A stretch of 64,000 bases of DNA from Haloterrigena salifodinae (GCF_003977755.1 NZ_RQWN01000002.1:372001-436000), one strand, 5' to 3'; shown: positions 51,937-61,531, numbered from the stretch's first letter. Notes: generated by a model from the sequence alone, not told the origin. A program made the numbers and translations.

Positions 51937-52347
51937 GTGCAGTTCGTAACCCGACTCTGGAAACGACACGTCCGGAAGCGGCCGGACAAGTATCAGGCGT
52001 ACGTCTCCCTCCCGACGAGCGACGACGACCCGTCGTTCGGTGAGGTGCACGACTGTATCGAACGCCTGGAACACGTCTTCGAAGGACGCCTCGACGTGTA
52101 CGCGCGGACGCGCCGACTCGCGGTCGTTTCCGACCCCGTCTCGGCCGACCGGTTCGACGCCGACGCGTTCGAGGACGCCCTCGAGTCGCTCGAGGACTGT
52201 TACGAGGCGCGCTCGCTCGCGCGAGTCGAGAAGTGGCGGCCGTCCGACGACCGGCTCGTCAAGTCCCACGTCGTCGTCCCGGTCAAGCCGTTGTTTCCAC
52301 CCGATCGAACGGCCGACGAGCCGCGGATCGAGTCGGTCGTCGAGTGA
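51937..52347 (+). CDS. small acidic protein of unknown function
   Basis: A 136-residue protein starting at GTG. It has FVTRLWKRHVRKRPDKYQAYVSLPTSDDDPSFGEVHDCIERLEHVFEG and a sheet-helix pattern with ARTRRLAVVSDPVSADRF and SHVVVPVKPLFPPD. No family is recognised. Its frame has regular haloarchaeal codon use. It is convergent with the MscS-type gene at 52387. Confidence 0.5.
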   Translation: MQFVTRLWKRHVRKRPDKYQAYVSLPTSDDDPSFGEVHDCIERLEHVFEGRLDVYARTRRLAVVSDPVSADRFDADAFEDALESLEDCYEARSLARVEKWRPSDDRLVKSHVVVPVKPLFPPDRTADEPRIESVVE

Positions 52348-52386
52348 CGGTGTCCGGCGCGGCGGACGGTGATCGTCGCGCGGCGA

Positions 52387-53205
52387 TCAGTCGTCGTCGT
52401 CGGTCGGTCCGGGCTCGGAGCCGGGGTCCCGATCGGAGCGGCGAGACTGACTACCGGCGGACCGATCGCTTCCGGCCGAGCGGCCCCCGCTCGAGCCTTC
52501 TTCGTCGGGCGTGACGGTGGCGGTGCGTCCCATCCAGCGACCGATGTTCTCGGCGACGTAGTCCTTGCCGCCCCAGCCGAAGGCGACGCCGGCGCCGATG
52601 GCGACCGCCGCGGCGAGGCCCCACGCGAGCGCTCGCGCGAAGACGTAGAGGATGCTGACGTCGATCCCCATCGTGTCGAGTCCGATGACGATCGCGGTGA
52701 AGTAGAGGAACATGCGGGCGCCGTTGGCGAACCAGTTTCCGTAGACCGTCTCGGCCGCCGCTCGCGTCCGCTCGATGATGTCACCGACGAAGTCGGCAAC
52801 GACGAAGCCGATGACGATGACGAGCAGTCCGGCGATGAAAGCCGGCAGGTACGAGACGGCCGTCGCGATCCACTCCGACAGCAACTGGATCGCGAGGGCG
52901 TTGGCGGCCGCGAGGATGGCCAGGGCGTAGACGAACCACTTCGCGAGCGAGCCGAAGGCGCTGGAGACGGCCCGTTCCGTCCCGCCGAGGATGCGCCCCA
53001 GCGGCGTCTCGAGGACCATCCTGTCGAGTTCGATCCCGTCGGCGAGGCTTCGAACGGCACGCGCGGCGACGCGGCCGATAATCCAGCCGATGAAGAGGAT
53101 CACCAGCGCGCCGATCAGCCGCGGAAGGAACGTGACGAGTTCCGCGATCGGATCCTGTAACCAGTCGGGAACCGGTCCTTGCTGGGCGAGTTGGGGTTGA
53201 ACCAT
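52387..53205 (-). CDS. MscS-type TM-helix protein
   Basis: A 272-residue membrane protein with the conserved TM helix repeats of mechanosensitive channel relatives: LPRLIGALVILFIGWIIGRVAARAVRS, YLPAFIAGLLVIVIGFVVADFVGDIIERT and LAWGLAAAVAIGAGVAFGWGGKDYVAENIGRWMG. It lacks the MscS beta-domain. Instead it ends in a Ser/Arg/Asp-rich cytoplasmic tail of about 45 residues. ATG 53205 (MVQPQLAQQG) is the start, since upstream residues are not hydrophobic or family-like. Confidence 0.8.
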   Translation of the reverse strand: MVQPQLAQQGPVPDWLQDPIAELVTFLPRLIGALVILFIGWIIGRVAARAVRSLADGIELDRMVLETPLGRILGGTERAVSSAFGSLAKWFVYALAILAAANALAIQLLSEWIATAVSYLPAFIAGLLVIVIGFVVADFVGDIIERTRAAAETVYGNWFANGARMFLYFTAIVIGLDTMGIDVSILYVFARALAWGLAAAVAIGAGVAFGWGGKDYVAENIGRWMGRTATVTPDEEGSSGGRSAGSDRSAGSQSRRSDRDPGSEPGPTDDDD

Positions 53206-53784
53206 ACACCGACGCGTCGTCCCCGCGGGGTTTCGTAATTGAGTCCCTATCGAAATATAGTGAAACCAACCCTTTCGGCCCGGCGATGGCACCTCAATTG
53301 AAGTGTCCGTTGTCCCGAATTCCGCGTCGAACGGACGGTAACGGTGCGGTATCGGTTTCGAGCCACGACGACGCGTAGCTCGCCGCTGCTGTCGGAGTTG
53401 TCGTCCCGCCGGCGTGCGATAATGAGGGTTTGGCGATCCTGTCGCCGACCCGCCGACAGATCGAGCGACGGTACCGTCGAATTCGGAGACGAACCTCGGA
53501 CGGTAACTACCGCGTTTCGTGCATGACGAGACCCGGTACTATCCGCGATTCGAGACGGGGCTCGAGGTCGTTTCGATCCACGACTCGGTCCGATTCGCCC
53601 GCCGATTCAGAGCGGTCGTTCGCGGTCGCTCAGCAAGCGGCCGTTTCGGTGTCTAGCCAACCCGACGGCCGTAATAGCGGATTAGCGACGACGGCGAATC
53701 GGTCCGGCTGCCGAGGGCCGATCGCGGCCGGGAATCGGCCCTCCATCGGCAGAACGGAGCCGTCAGCGGGGCGTTCACGCCGCT
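53206..53784. other. intergenic region of 579 bp
   Basis: No convincing gene. A 133-codon plus frame at 53430-53831 is Arg/Ser-rich and overlaps the creatininase 3' end, so it is regarded as a shadow. The part next to the MscS-type gene (53205-53290) is AT-richer and probably holds its promoter. Confidence 0.5.
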
Positions 53785-54576
53785 CTATCGACGGCGATCC
53801 GAACGGGGTTCCAGCTGCGGTTCCGGCATGAGATCCTCAATCGGCTGCTCGTCGAGCCACTCGAGCAGCGCCACCAGTTGGTCCGTCGCGGCTTCGAACA
53901 GCTCTTCGCCGATCTCGGGGGTCGCGTCGGTCTGGTCGCCGAAGACGCCGTTGGGGCTGTTCTCGATGCAGTCGTAGAACGTGGTCGCGCCGTGTACTCG
54001 CTCGGCGTCGTAGTCGAAGACGGCGCCGCCGTCGCGGGCGTCCTCGAGGTGGTCCTCGCGGACGAGTTCGTTCGCGATGTGCATGATCATCGCCGTCTCC
54101 TTGGGGCCGCCGTGGGGGCCGGGGGTCTCGAAGACCTCTTCGATCAGTTCGGGGATGGACTCGTCCCACATCCACTCGATAGCGTAGGCGGTGCCGTCGT
54201 CGTGGAGCCGCCGGCCGACTTCCCGGAGGTGAGCGACGTTGCCGCCGTGGGCGTTGACGTAGACGATGCGGTCGATGCCGTGGTAGGTGAGGTTTCGCGA
54301 GAGGCTCTCGACGTAGTCCCGAAAGATCGGCGCCTCGACCCACATCGTCCCGTGGAACTGCCGGTGGTGGGAGCTGACGCCGATCGGGATCGGCGGCGTA
54401 CAGAGGTACCCGGTACGATCGGTCGCTTCGCGGGCCAGCGCCTCGGCGATCATGTGGTCCGTTCCTTCGGGGAGGTGCGGGCCGTGCTGCTCGGTCGAGC
54501 CCAGCGGGACGACCGCGAGCGACTCGTCCGCGACGTAGTCGCCGAGTTCCGGCCAACTCCGGTTGGCGAGATACAT
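53785..54576 (-). CDS. creatininase-family amidohydrolase
   Basis: A 263-residue member of the creatininase/ArfB family, metal-dependent hydrolases acting on amides and formamides. Motifs: PLGSTEQHGPHLPEGTDHM (Glu29, His31, Asp40 positions), SSHHRQFHGTMW, VNAHGGNVAHLRE and PGPHGGPKETAMIM. Archaeal ArfB removes a formyl group in F420 and riboflavin synthesis. This protein could be ArfB or a general creatininase; no biosynthetic neighbours decide it. Confidence 0.83.
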   Translation of the reverse strand: MYLANRSWPELGDYVADESLAVVPLGSTEQHGPHLPEGTDHMIAEALAREATDRTGYLCTPPIPIGVSSHHRQFHGTMWVEAPIFRDYVESLSRNLTYHGIDRIVYVNAHGGNVAHLREVGRRLHDDGTAYAIEWMWDESIPELIEEVFETPGPHGGPKETAMIMHIANELVREDHLEDARDGGAVFDYDAERVHGATTFYDCIENSPNGVFGDQTDATPEIGEELFEAATDQLVALLEWLDEQPIEDLMPEPQLEPRSDRRR

Positions 54577-54760
54577 AGTCGACGCTCTCGGCGAAGCCGG
54601 AAAACAGTGGGTGCTGCGGAACCCGTCCCGCCTCGGTCCGACTCGAGGGCTGCCTCGACGCGATCCGCCGGGTTGATCGACCAGTTCAATTGCTATTCGA
54701 GCCGGTTCCAGACGGACGGTTATGATAACCCTTAATAGATCATGTCCCGGAAGTTATTAT

Positions 54761-55189
54761 ATGGCAGTCGTCAGCGTCTCGATGCCGGACGAACTCCTCG
54801 AGCGACTCGATCAGTTCGCGGACGAACACGGCTACACTGGCCGGAGCGAGGTCGTCCGGGAGGCCTCGCGGAACCTCCTCGGCGAGTTCGAGGACACCCG
54901 TCTCGAGGACCGTGATCTGATGGGGATCGTCACCGTTCTCTTCGACTACGAAACGACCAGCGTCGAGGAACAGATGATGCACCTGCGTCACGAACACGAG
55001 GACCTCGTCGCCTCGAACTTCCATAGCCACGTCGGCGACCACTTCTGTATGGAACTGTTCGTCCTCGAGGGCGAACTCGAGGATATCTCGACGTTTGTCG
55101 GAAAGATCCGCGCGACCAAGGACGCGCTGACGGTCGACTACTCGGTAATTCCCGTCGACGATTTCGATCCGTTCGCACAGGGTAACTGA
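54761..55189 (+). CDS. nikR: NikR nickel-responsive regulator
   Basis: A 142-residue ribbon-helix-helix repressor with a C-terminal ACT-like nickel domain. The RHH is [38 protein letters not shown]. The nickel ligands are all present: His88, His90 and Cys96 in [16 protein letters not shown] plus His77 in RHEHED. Known NikR represses nickel uptake genes, none of which is adjacent. ATG 54761 is the start; a GGAAG ribosome-binding-like motif lies 7 nt upstream. Confidence 0.92.
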   Translation: MAVVSVSMPDELLERLDQFADEHGYTGRSEVVREASRNLLGEFEDTRLEDRDLMGIVTVLFDYETTSVEEQMMHLRHEHEDLVASNFHSHVGDHFCMELFVLEGELEDISTFVGKIRATKDALTVDYSVIPVDDFDPFAQGN

Positions 55190-55248
55190 TCCCGTCTCGA
55201 GTTCGATCGAACGACTAGTTTTACTGTACGGCAGCCTAACACACGGAC

Positions 55249-55626
55249 ATGACCTACCGGAAGGTAAACTACGAGGACGTCGAACAGGTCTCGAGCGCGA
55301 TGCACTTCTTATCGGATCCGCTCGAGACCGAGCAGGTTGGGGTGACGGTCGCTCGCTGTGATCCCGGCTGGAACAGCAAACCCCACGATCACACGGAGAA
55401 CGGCCACGAAGAGGTCTACGTGCTGATCGAGGGGAAGGCGACGGTCATCATCGACGACGAACCGGTCGCGATGGAGACCGGCGACGCGCTGTGGATCCCC
55501 CCGTCGTCGACCCGCCAGATCCGCAACGGCGACGCGGAGAGCGCGTTCGTGCTCGTCAGCGCCCCGAGTATCGCCGAGGAAGACGGCGACAACGGAGAGT
55601 GGTCGCTTTCGGGCTTCGCCGGCTGA
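55249..55626 (+). CDS. cupin-domain protein
   Basis: A 125-residue single cupin barrel. Motif 1 shows KPHDHTENGHEEVYVLIEG with His46, His48 and Glu54/55. Motif 2 GDALWIPPSSTRQIRN lacks the usual His, so its metal site is incomplete. It is 59 bp after nikR, in the same direction and perhaps co-regulated. The function is not assignable. Confidence 0.75.
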   Translation: MTYRKVNYEDVEQVSSAMHFLSDPLETEQVGVTVARCDPGWNSKPHDHTENGHEEVYVLIEGKATVIIDDEPVAMETGDALWIPPSSTRQIRNGDAESAFVLVSAPSIAEEDGDNGEWSLSGFAG

Positions 55627-55737
55627 GATCGCAGCGCCGCTTCGGTCGAACCGCGCCGCGGGGTGTCGCGGTCGGCCGACGAATCGAGAGACAGCGGGAC
55701 GGTTTTGTGCCTCGGCGTGGTTTCGACTCCCAGGTGA

Positions 55738-56214
55738 CCGCCGATCTACTCGAAACACCACGCCGCCATCTCGCTCGTCGTCGCCGGCGTTCTCGCCGCC
55801 GTACTGTCGCCGATCAGCGTGCTGGGCGTCGAACTCCCCGCCGTCGCGGTCGTCGTCTACGGCACCGCCGCCGGCGTGCTCATCGACGCCGACCACTTGC
55901 TCATCGCGCGGATCAAGACCGGGAGCTGGGACGCTGTCAGGTTCTGCCTCGCGAATCCGATGGCGGCCGTCGCCGACCAGGGGCAGATCTTCGAGCACGG
56001 CGACGTCGGCGTTCTCTCGCGGCTGTTGAGCCACCTCCTCATCATCGGGACCGTCGTCCCGCTGTTGGCGCTTGCGAGCCGCTCGCTCGCGATCGTGACC
56101 GGCGTCGTCCTCTACATTCACGTCGTCTGCGACGTGGTGTGGGACCGCTGGCGACTCGAGGACCACGCGGCAAAATCGGCCTCGGTCAACGACCTCGTTC
56201 GGGAGCTTCGATAG
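55738..56214 (+). CDS. small integral membrane protein, start codon uncertain
   Basis: The coding frame reads PPIYSKHHAAISLVVAGVLAAVL, then VYGTAAGVLIDADHLLIARIK and LLSHLLIIGTVVPLLALASRSL: several TM helices with conserved His/Asp pairs (KHH, DADH). The first in-frame GTG is at 55819, which would cut off the first helix. The frame is open back to a TGA at 55735 with no ATG/GTG/TTG between. A GTG followed by one extra A just before CCGCCGATC suggests an indel at the true start. The product may be a hydrolase-like membrane protein of the YdjM/DUF457 kind, judging from the His/Asp pattern. Confidence 0.45.
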   Translation, partial: PPIYSKHHAAISLVVAGVLAAVLSPISVLGVELPAVAVVVYGTAAGVLIDADHLLIARIKTGSWDAVRFCLANPMAAVADQGQIFEHGDVGVLSRLLSHLLIIGTVVPLLALASRSLAIVTGVVLYIHVVCDVVWDRWRLEDHAAKSASVNDLVRELR

Positions 56215-56345
56215 CAGCGACGGCACTCGACTACCGGCCGTACGGTCTGAGCGACGCTACCGGCGGTGACGGTACCGTCTCGCAGCGGAAGCGGTGAACA
56301 GCGACCCGACTCCGCCGCTGGCGCGATTCAACTGCGCCGTCGGAA

Positions 56346-57395
56346 CTACGAGTTCGTCCCGCTCTCGTTGCCGTCGTCTGCACTGCCGTCGTCGTTCGTT
56401 TCGTTCCCGCCGGAGCCGCCAGTCTCGCCGTCGTTCTCCTCGGCGTCGCCACGGTCGTCGGCGTCCTCGTCGCTATCGTCGGATTCGTCGTCGACCTCTT
56501 CGACGTCGACGTCCTCGCCCGCGACGCCGCTCTCCGAGATAACGGGCGTCAGGTTGTAGCCGCCGTTTCCTTTCTTGACCACGTTGATGTCGAACACGAA
56601 CTCGAGCGGTTCGTCCTTCCGAACCTCGAAGGCGTGGGTGATCTGGAGTTTCTCGCTCGGCACCTTCACGGGCACCGTCTCGCCGTCGACGACGCCTTCG
56701 ACGTCCGCGACGTGAAGTTCGATTTTCTCGTAGCTCCCTGCCGAGAGGCCGCCCTCGAAGACCGAGACGGCCTTCTCGCCGACGACCTGCGTCAGGTCAA
56801 CCGTCGCGCCCTCGAGGTCGAGCCAGTAGAATCCGCGGTGTCGCTCGACGGCGTCGTCGCTCGAGTCGGATCCGTCACCGTCTGCGTCCGATTCGCCGTC
56901 GTTCGCGTTCGATTCGCCGTTGTTCGCGTCCGATTCGTCGCCGGATTCGTCACCCGTTGATGTATCGTCGTCGCCGTCCTCGGACGATTCCTCCTCGTCC
57001 CCGTCGTCGGCCGCTTCCTCGTCGTCGGTTTCGGCGTCTTCGCCGTCGGTCTCGGACTCGCCACCCTCGCCGTCGTCCGACTCCTCGCCCCCGCCGTCGA
57101 AGATGCGGGCGTTATCGAAGGACACGTCGAGTCGATCGAAGTCGCCGATGTCGGCGGGTCTGTCGCTGACGAGCAGCCGAAAGTTCGCCGCGCCGGCGGT
57201 CGCCGGCCCGTCGGTCTCCTCGCTGTCTGTCTCGTCGTCCGGCGCGTCACTCGAGTCGTCGGGCGTCGCATCGCCGGCGCAGCCGGCCAGCATCGTCGCG
57301 CCGACGGTGCCGCCCGCGGCGATGAACGCCCGGCGGTCGATATCGTGATCGTACGGCTCGTCGTCTCGATCGTCGTTCGTCGGATCGGTCGTCAT
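56346..57395 (-). CDS. DUF4382 lipoprotein with acidic insert
   Basis: A 349-residue Tat lipoprotein: Arg21-Arg22, AFIAAGGTVGATMLAGC with Cys39. The DUF4382 domain begins FRLLVSDRPADIGDFDRLDVSFDNARIF. It is then split by an Asp/Glu/Ser insert of about 85 residues and resumes with HRGFYWLDLEGATVDLTQVVGE and GSYEKIELHVADVEGVVDG. The C-terminus is another acidic linker. DUF4382 proteins are extracellular and their role is unknown. The insert includes near-repeats such as NGESNANDGESDADGD. Confidence 0.8.
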   Translation of the reverse strand: MTTDPTNDDRDDEPYDHDIDRRAFIAAGGTVGATMLAGCAGDATPDDSSDAPDDETDSEETDGPATAGAANFRLLVSDRPADIGDFDRLDVSFDNARIFDGGGEESDDGEGGESETDGEDAETDDEEAADDGDEEESSEDGDDDTSTGDESGDESDANNGESNANDGESDADGDGSDSSDDAVERHRGFYWLDLEGATVDLTQVVGEKAVSVFEGGLSAGSYEKIELHVADVEGVVDGETVPVKVPSEKLQITHAFEVRKDEPLEFVFDINVVKKGNGGYNLTPVISESGVAGEDVDVEEVDDESDDSDEDADDRGDAEENDGETGGSGGNETNDDGSADDGNESGTNS

Positions 57396-57643
57396 ATGGC
57401 GTCCGTCGAATGCGGGTTGCTAAAAGGGTGACAGTCGTTCTGAACGGACAGAACGGTTCACGAACGTTTCCGACGGCGACTTTCTGCAGGAAGGAACCCG
57501 ACGGAACCGTCGAGCGCTCCGCGGGACGCCGTTTCGGCGAATAGCGATTCGTCGCCGCCCCCGAACGGTACCGATCGGCGACGCCGACCGGTCGGATCGT
57601 CCCGCCGGCGGCCGGTCCGTGGCTTGCAACGGATCACCGCACC

Positions 57644-57653
57644 TATATTTATC
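57644..57653 (+). promoter_or_regulatory. TATA box of the acyl-CoA dehydrogenase gene
   Basis: TATATTTATC lies about 27 nt before the ATG at 57674, so the message is nearly leaderless. Confidence 0.55.
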
Positions 57654-57673
57654 GTGCTGTCCTCTGACACCAT

Positions 57674-58825
57674 ATGGACCTACTCGACGACAGCATCGTC
57701 CCGGAGCACGCCCGCGATGTCAAGGCCGCAGCCCGGGAGTTCGCGCGCGAACACATCGAACCGAACGCCCAGGAGTACTACCAGGCCGGCGAGTATCCGG
57801 AGGAGATCCTCGAGGCGGGTCAGGAGGCGAACCTCGTCGCGCAGGACATTCCCGAGGAGTGGGGCGGTCGGGGGCTCGATCTCCCGCAACTGCTGGCGCT
57901 GACCGAAGAATTCTACCGCGCGGACGCGGGGATCGCGCTGACGCTCCAGTTGGCGAGTTTCGGCTGTGAACTTACCTACGAGTACGGCACCGACGAGCAG
58001 TGCGAGGAGTACATCCGACCGGTCGCCGAGGGCGAGCAGCGCTCGGGGCTGGGCGTCTCCGAACCCGAAACCGGCAGCGACCTCGCGGGGATGGAGACCA
58101 CGGCGGAGAAGGACGGCGACGAATACGTGATCAACGGCGAGAAGTACTGGATCGGCAACGGCGTCGAGGCCGACTGGATCACCCTCTACGCGCGCACCGG
58201 CGACGACGAGTCGAACCCCTACGCCAACTACTCGCTCTTTATCGTCCCGACCGACACCGACGGCTACGAGGCCGAACACATCCCCGAGAAGATGGCGATG
58301 CGCGCCTCGAAACAGGCCCACATCGAACTCGAGAACTGCCGGATCCCCGAGGAAAACCTGATCGGCGAGGAGGGCGAGGGGTTCTGGATGCTCGCGGACT
58401 TCTTCAACCACGGCCGGATCGCCGTCTCCGGCCACGGGATCGGCCTCGCGGCGGCGGCCATCGAGTCCACCTGGGAGTTCGTCCACGACCGCGAGCAGTT
58501 CGGCCGGACGATCAGCGACTTTCAGGCGGTCCAGCACGGCCTCTCGGACATGCTGATCGAGTTCGAGAGCGCCCGTTCGCTCACCTGGCGAGCCTGCGAG
58601 AAAGTTCAAAACGGGGAGAAGGAGGGCTACTGGGCGGCGCTGTCGAAGACCAACGCGACCGAGACCGCGACCTCGGTGGCCGAACAGGGGATGCAGTTCC
58701 ACGGCGGTCGGTCGATCCTGGACGAGCGGCGGATCGCCCGCGTCTACCGCGACGTCCGCATTCCGGTCATCTATGAGGGAGCGAACGAGATTCAGCGCAA
58801 CCTGATCTACGGGCAGGCGCCGTAA
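57674..58825 (+). CDS. acyl-CoA dehydrogenase
   Basis: A 383-residue flavoenzyme that oxidises acyl-CoA in beta-oxidation. It has the FAD segment GLGVSEPETGSDLAGMETTAEKDGDEYVINGEKYWIGNG. The catalytic base is Glu368 in YEGANEIQRNLI. The C-terminal RTISDFQAVQHGLSDMLIE is typical. The protein is full length. It is monocistronic and facing the histidine kinase gene. Confidence 0.93.
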   Translation: MDLLDDSIVPEHARDVKAAAREFAREHIEPNAQEYYQAGEYPEEILEAGQEANLVAQDIPEEWGGRGLDLPQLLALTEEFYRADAGIALTLQLASFGCELTYEYGTDEQCEEYIRPVAEGEQRSGLGVSEPETGSDLAGMETTAEKDGDEYVINGEKYWIGNGVEADWITLYARTGDDESNPYANYSLFIVPTDTDGYEAEHIPEKMAMRASKQAHIELENCRIPEENLIGEEGEGFWMLADFFNHGRIAVSGHGIGLAAAAIESTWEFVHDREQFGRTISDFQAVQHGLSDMLIEFESARSLTWRACEKVQNGEKEGYWAALSKTNATETATSVAEQGMQFHGGRSILDERRIARVYRDVRIPVIYEGANEIQRNLIYGQAP

Positions 58826-59000
58826 CGTCGGGCCGGCGGCAACTCCCGCGTTCGTCGACCGTCGACCACCGGCCAGTCGATGCGTCCGCGACCGATCGAT
58901 GATCAATTGGCGTGACTGACACGCCGAAAGAACAATCCGTTTCGCCCCGGTAGGCAGCGGTATCGACGATCGATACCGAATCCGAGAGTGACTGAGTGAT

Positions 59001-60962
59001 ATGAGTCGGCCACGCGTCCTCTGTGTCAGCAACGATCGATCCACGCGTGCGTCCGTCACGCTCGCGTTGACCGACGCGCCGGTCAACGTCGTCATCGCCC
59101 AGCGCGGGGCCGAAGCCGTCGACCGACTCGAGCGGGGAGCGATCGACGCCGTCGTCATCGACGCGAGTTCGATCCCGAACGTGCCACAGCTCGTCGACAC
59201 CGTCGAAGCGGAGGTGCCGTCGACGCCGGCGTTCGTCCACTGGGGCGACGACGAGAGCGACGCGTCCGTCGCCGTCCTCAGCGAGGTGGTCGCTCGAACC
59301 GACGAGTCCGACCGGCCCGATCGCCTCGCCGAGACGATCACCGAACGCGTCGGAGCCGACTCGCGAACCGCGCCCGACGATCTCGAGGCGGCCGATACCG
59401 ACTCCGAAACGGACGATGGCCTCGCGTCGTTGCCCGACGACATCGCGGCGCTTGTCTCCGCGGTCAGGCGGCGGCTGGTCGACGTCACCTCTCCCGTCGA
59501 CGTCGAGCGAATTCTCCGCGAGGAGTTTACCGCGACCGACCGCTACGCGTTCGCCTGGGTCGGCGAGTACGATCAGGGCGAGGGGGAGATCGTCCCCTGG
59601 CTGACCGACCCCGACAGCATGGAGTGGCCGATGCAACGGACCTTCGGGATCGGCGACGGCGACCAGCCGCTCCTCGAGCGGGCGATCCGAACAGACGAGT
59701 TTCAGAGCCACCAGCACGTCGCCGACCGGTGCGGTTCGGTTCCGTTCGGCGAGCACGCCGTCGACCGGGGCGTTCGCGCCGCCGCCGTCGCGCCGCTCGC
59801 GTCGGGCGACGAGCGGTACGGGGTGTTCGTCGTCTACGCGCTCGAGACGCTCTCGGAGGCCGAACGGACGGGGATCGAGATGGTCGCCGGGACGGCCTCT
59901 CACGTCCTCGAGACGATCGCGATTCGCGGCCAACTCGAACAACAGGAGCGGGCGCTCCAGCGGTACGAACGGCTCGTCGAGACGGCCGGCGACGGGATGT
60001 ACGTCCTCGACGAACAGGGCCACTTCATGACCGTCAACGACGCGCTGACGGCGATGACCGGCTACAGCCGCGAGGGGTTGCTCGGCGAGCACGCCTCGAT
60101 CGTCTTCGACGAGGCCGACGTCGACGCCGGCAGGGAGATGATCCGCTCGCTGCTCTCCAGCGGCGACAGTACGGACACGGTCGAACTCTCCCTCGAGACG
60201 AAAGCCGGCGAGCGAATCCCCTGCGAGGCCCAGATCGCCGTCCTCGTCCGCGACGAGGCGTTCGTGGGCTCGGTCGGCGTCGTCCGCGATATCACCGAAC
60301 GAAAGCGCAGCGAGCGAAAGCTCCGCGAACAGAACGAGCGGCTGGACGCCTTCGCGCGGATCGTCAGCCACGACCTGCGCAATCCGCTCGGCGTCGCGCA
60401 GGGGTATCTCGAGTTGCTCGAGGAGACCGAATCGCTCGAGTACGTCGACAGCGTTCGCGACGGACTCGATCGGATGGAGGCGATCATCGAGGACGTCCTG
60501 GCGATCGCGCGCGACGGGGAGTGGGCGACCGACTCCGAACCCGTCGACCTCGAATCGGTCGCCGACGACGCCTGGGAGTACGTTTCGACGGCCGACGCGA
60601 CGCTTTCAGTCGCGGAGACGATGGCTATCGAGGCCGACCGATCGCGACTGCTGCGCTTACTCGAGAACCTCTTCCGGAACTCGATCGAGCACGGCGGCAA
60701 AGACGTCGCCGTTTGCGTCGGCGCCCTCGAGTCCGAGGGCGGTTCCGGTCGCGGCTTTTTCGTCGCGGACGACGGGACGGGGTTACCCGACGAGATCAAC
60801 GACGACCTGTTCGATCCGTCGGTTTCGACCGCCGCCGGGGGGCTCGGGATCGGACTCTGGGTCGTAAGAGAAGTCGCTACCGGACACGGCTGGTCGGTTA
60901 CCGCAACTGAAAGCATCGACGGGGGGGCTCGGTTCGAATTCGCGTTCGACGAAGGCGATTAG
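59001..60962 (+). CDS. PAS/GAF sensor histidine kinase with receiver-like N-terminus
   Basis: A 653-residue soluble sensor kinase. Residues 1-95 resemble a receiver (RVLCVSNDRSTRASVTLALTD, AVVIDASSI) but lack the conserved Lys and Thr pattern. A GAF-like domain covers about 150-310, a PAS domain about 325-440 (VETAGDGMYVLDEQGHFMTVNDALTAMTGYSREGLLG), then HisKA with phosphoacceptor His457 in SHDLRNPLG and an ATPase (ENLFRNSIEHGGK, DDGTGLPDEI, GLGIGLWVV). The haloarchaeal layout fits. Its 3' end overlaps the HalX regulator gene by 4 bp. Confidence 0.88.
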   Translation: MSRPRVLCVSNDRSTRASVTLALTDAPVNVVIAQRGAEAVDRLERGAIDAVVIDASSIPNVPQLVDTVEAEVPSTPAFVHWGDDESDASVAVLSEVVARTDESDRPDRLAETITERVGADSRTAPDDLEAADTDSETDDGLASLPDDIAALVSAVRRRLVDVTSPVDVERILREEFTATDRYAFAWVGEYDQGEGEIVPWLTDPDSMEWPMQRTFGIGDGDQPLLERAIRTDEFQSHQHVADRCGSVPFGEHAVDRGVRAAAVAPLASGDERYGVFVVYALETLSEAERTGIEMVAGTASHVLETIAIRGQLEQQERALQRYERLVETAGDGMYVLDEQGHFMTVNDALTAMTGYSREGLLGEHASIVFDEADVDAGREMIRSLLSSGDSTDTVELSLETKAGERIPCEAQIAVLVRDEAFVGSVGVVRDITERKRSERKLREQNERLDAFARIVSHDLRNPLGVAQGYLELLEETESLEYVDSVRDGLDRMEAIIEDVLAIARDGEWATDSEPVDLESVADDAWEYVSTADATLSVAETMAIEADRSRLLRLLENLFRNSIEHGGKDVAVCVGALESEGGSGRGFFVADDGTGLPDEINDDLFDPSVSTAAGGLGIGLWVVREVATGHGWSVTATESIDGGARFEFAFDEGD

Positions 60963-61531
60963 TGTTCTGACTGCAGGTCCTGAAACGCGCCGACGAAGTC
61001 GTCGTGGGACGACATTCCGGAGACGGTCTCGTCGACGCGGGCCTCGAGTTCCTCGACGCGGTCACAGAGGTCCTGGTACTCCTCGTTGTTCGCGAGTTCT
61101 CGATCGGCCTTCTCGGATTCCAGCAGCGCCTTCTTCGAGACGAGCGCGTAGTACTCCTGAATATCCGATTCGTACTCCGTTCGGTCGGCGACGTCGTCGA
61201 CGATCTCGATCAGTTCGTCCTTCGAGACCGGTTTGACGAGGTAATCGTCGAACCCCATCTCGATGATCTCGAAGTCGGGATCGACCGCCGTCACCATCAC
61301 CACCCGGGACTCATAACCGGCGTCCCTGATTCGCTCGAGCACCTCGTCGCCCGAAAGACCCGGCATTCGACGGTCCAGCAGGACGACTTCGACGGAGTCG
61401 GACATCTTCTCGAGGGCCTGTTCGCCGTCGTAGGCCGTGTCGACGGTCCACTCGCTCTGGAGCCACGCGGCGAACAGATCCGCGAGCCGTGCCTCGTCGT
61501 CGACGACGAGAATCTCGAGGTCGTCACTCAT
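60959..61531 (-). CDS. HalX response regulator
   Basis: A 190-residue regulator. The receiver has Asp11-Asp12, phosphorylation site Asp53 (VVLLDRRMPGLSGDE), Thr81 and Lys100. A HalX domain covers 105-185 with a long coiled helix (LLESEKADRELANNEEYQDLCDRVEELEARVDE). HalX regulators have no DNA-binding motif and probably act through protein contacts. A strong GGAGGGGG ribosome-binding site lies 6-13 nt before the ATG at 61531, fixing the start. It is probably the partner of the kinase it faces. Confidence 0.92.
   Translation of the reverse strand: MSDDLEILVVDDEARLADLFAAWLQSEWTVDTAYDGEQALEKMSDSVEVVLLDRRMPGLSGDEVLERIRDAGYESRVVMVTAVDPDFEIIEMGFDDYLVKPVSKDELIEIVDDVADRTEYESDIQEYYALVSKKALLESEKADRELANNEEYQDLCDRVEELEARVDETVSGMSSHDDFVGAFQDLQSEH

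Noticed and set aside
53430..53831. A 133-codon gene between the MscS-type and creatininase genes
   Set aside because: Arg/Ser-rich composition unlike the acidic proteome, overlaps the creatininase 3' end, no motif.
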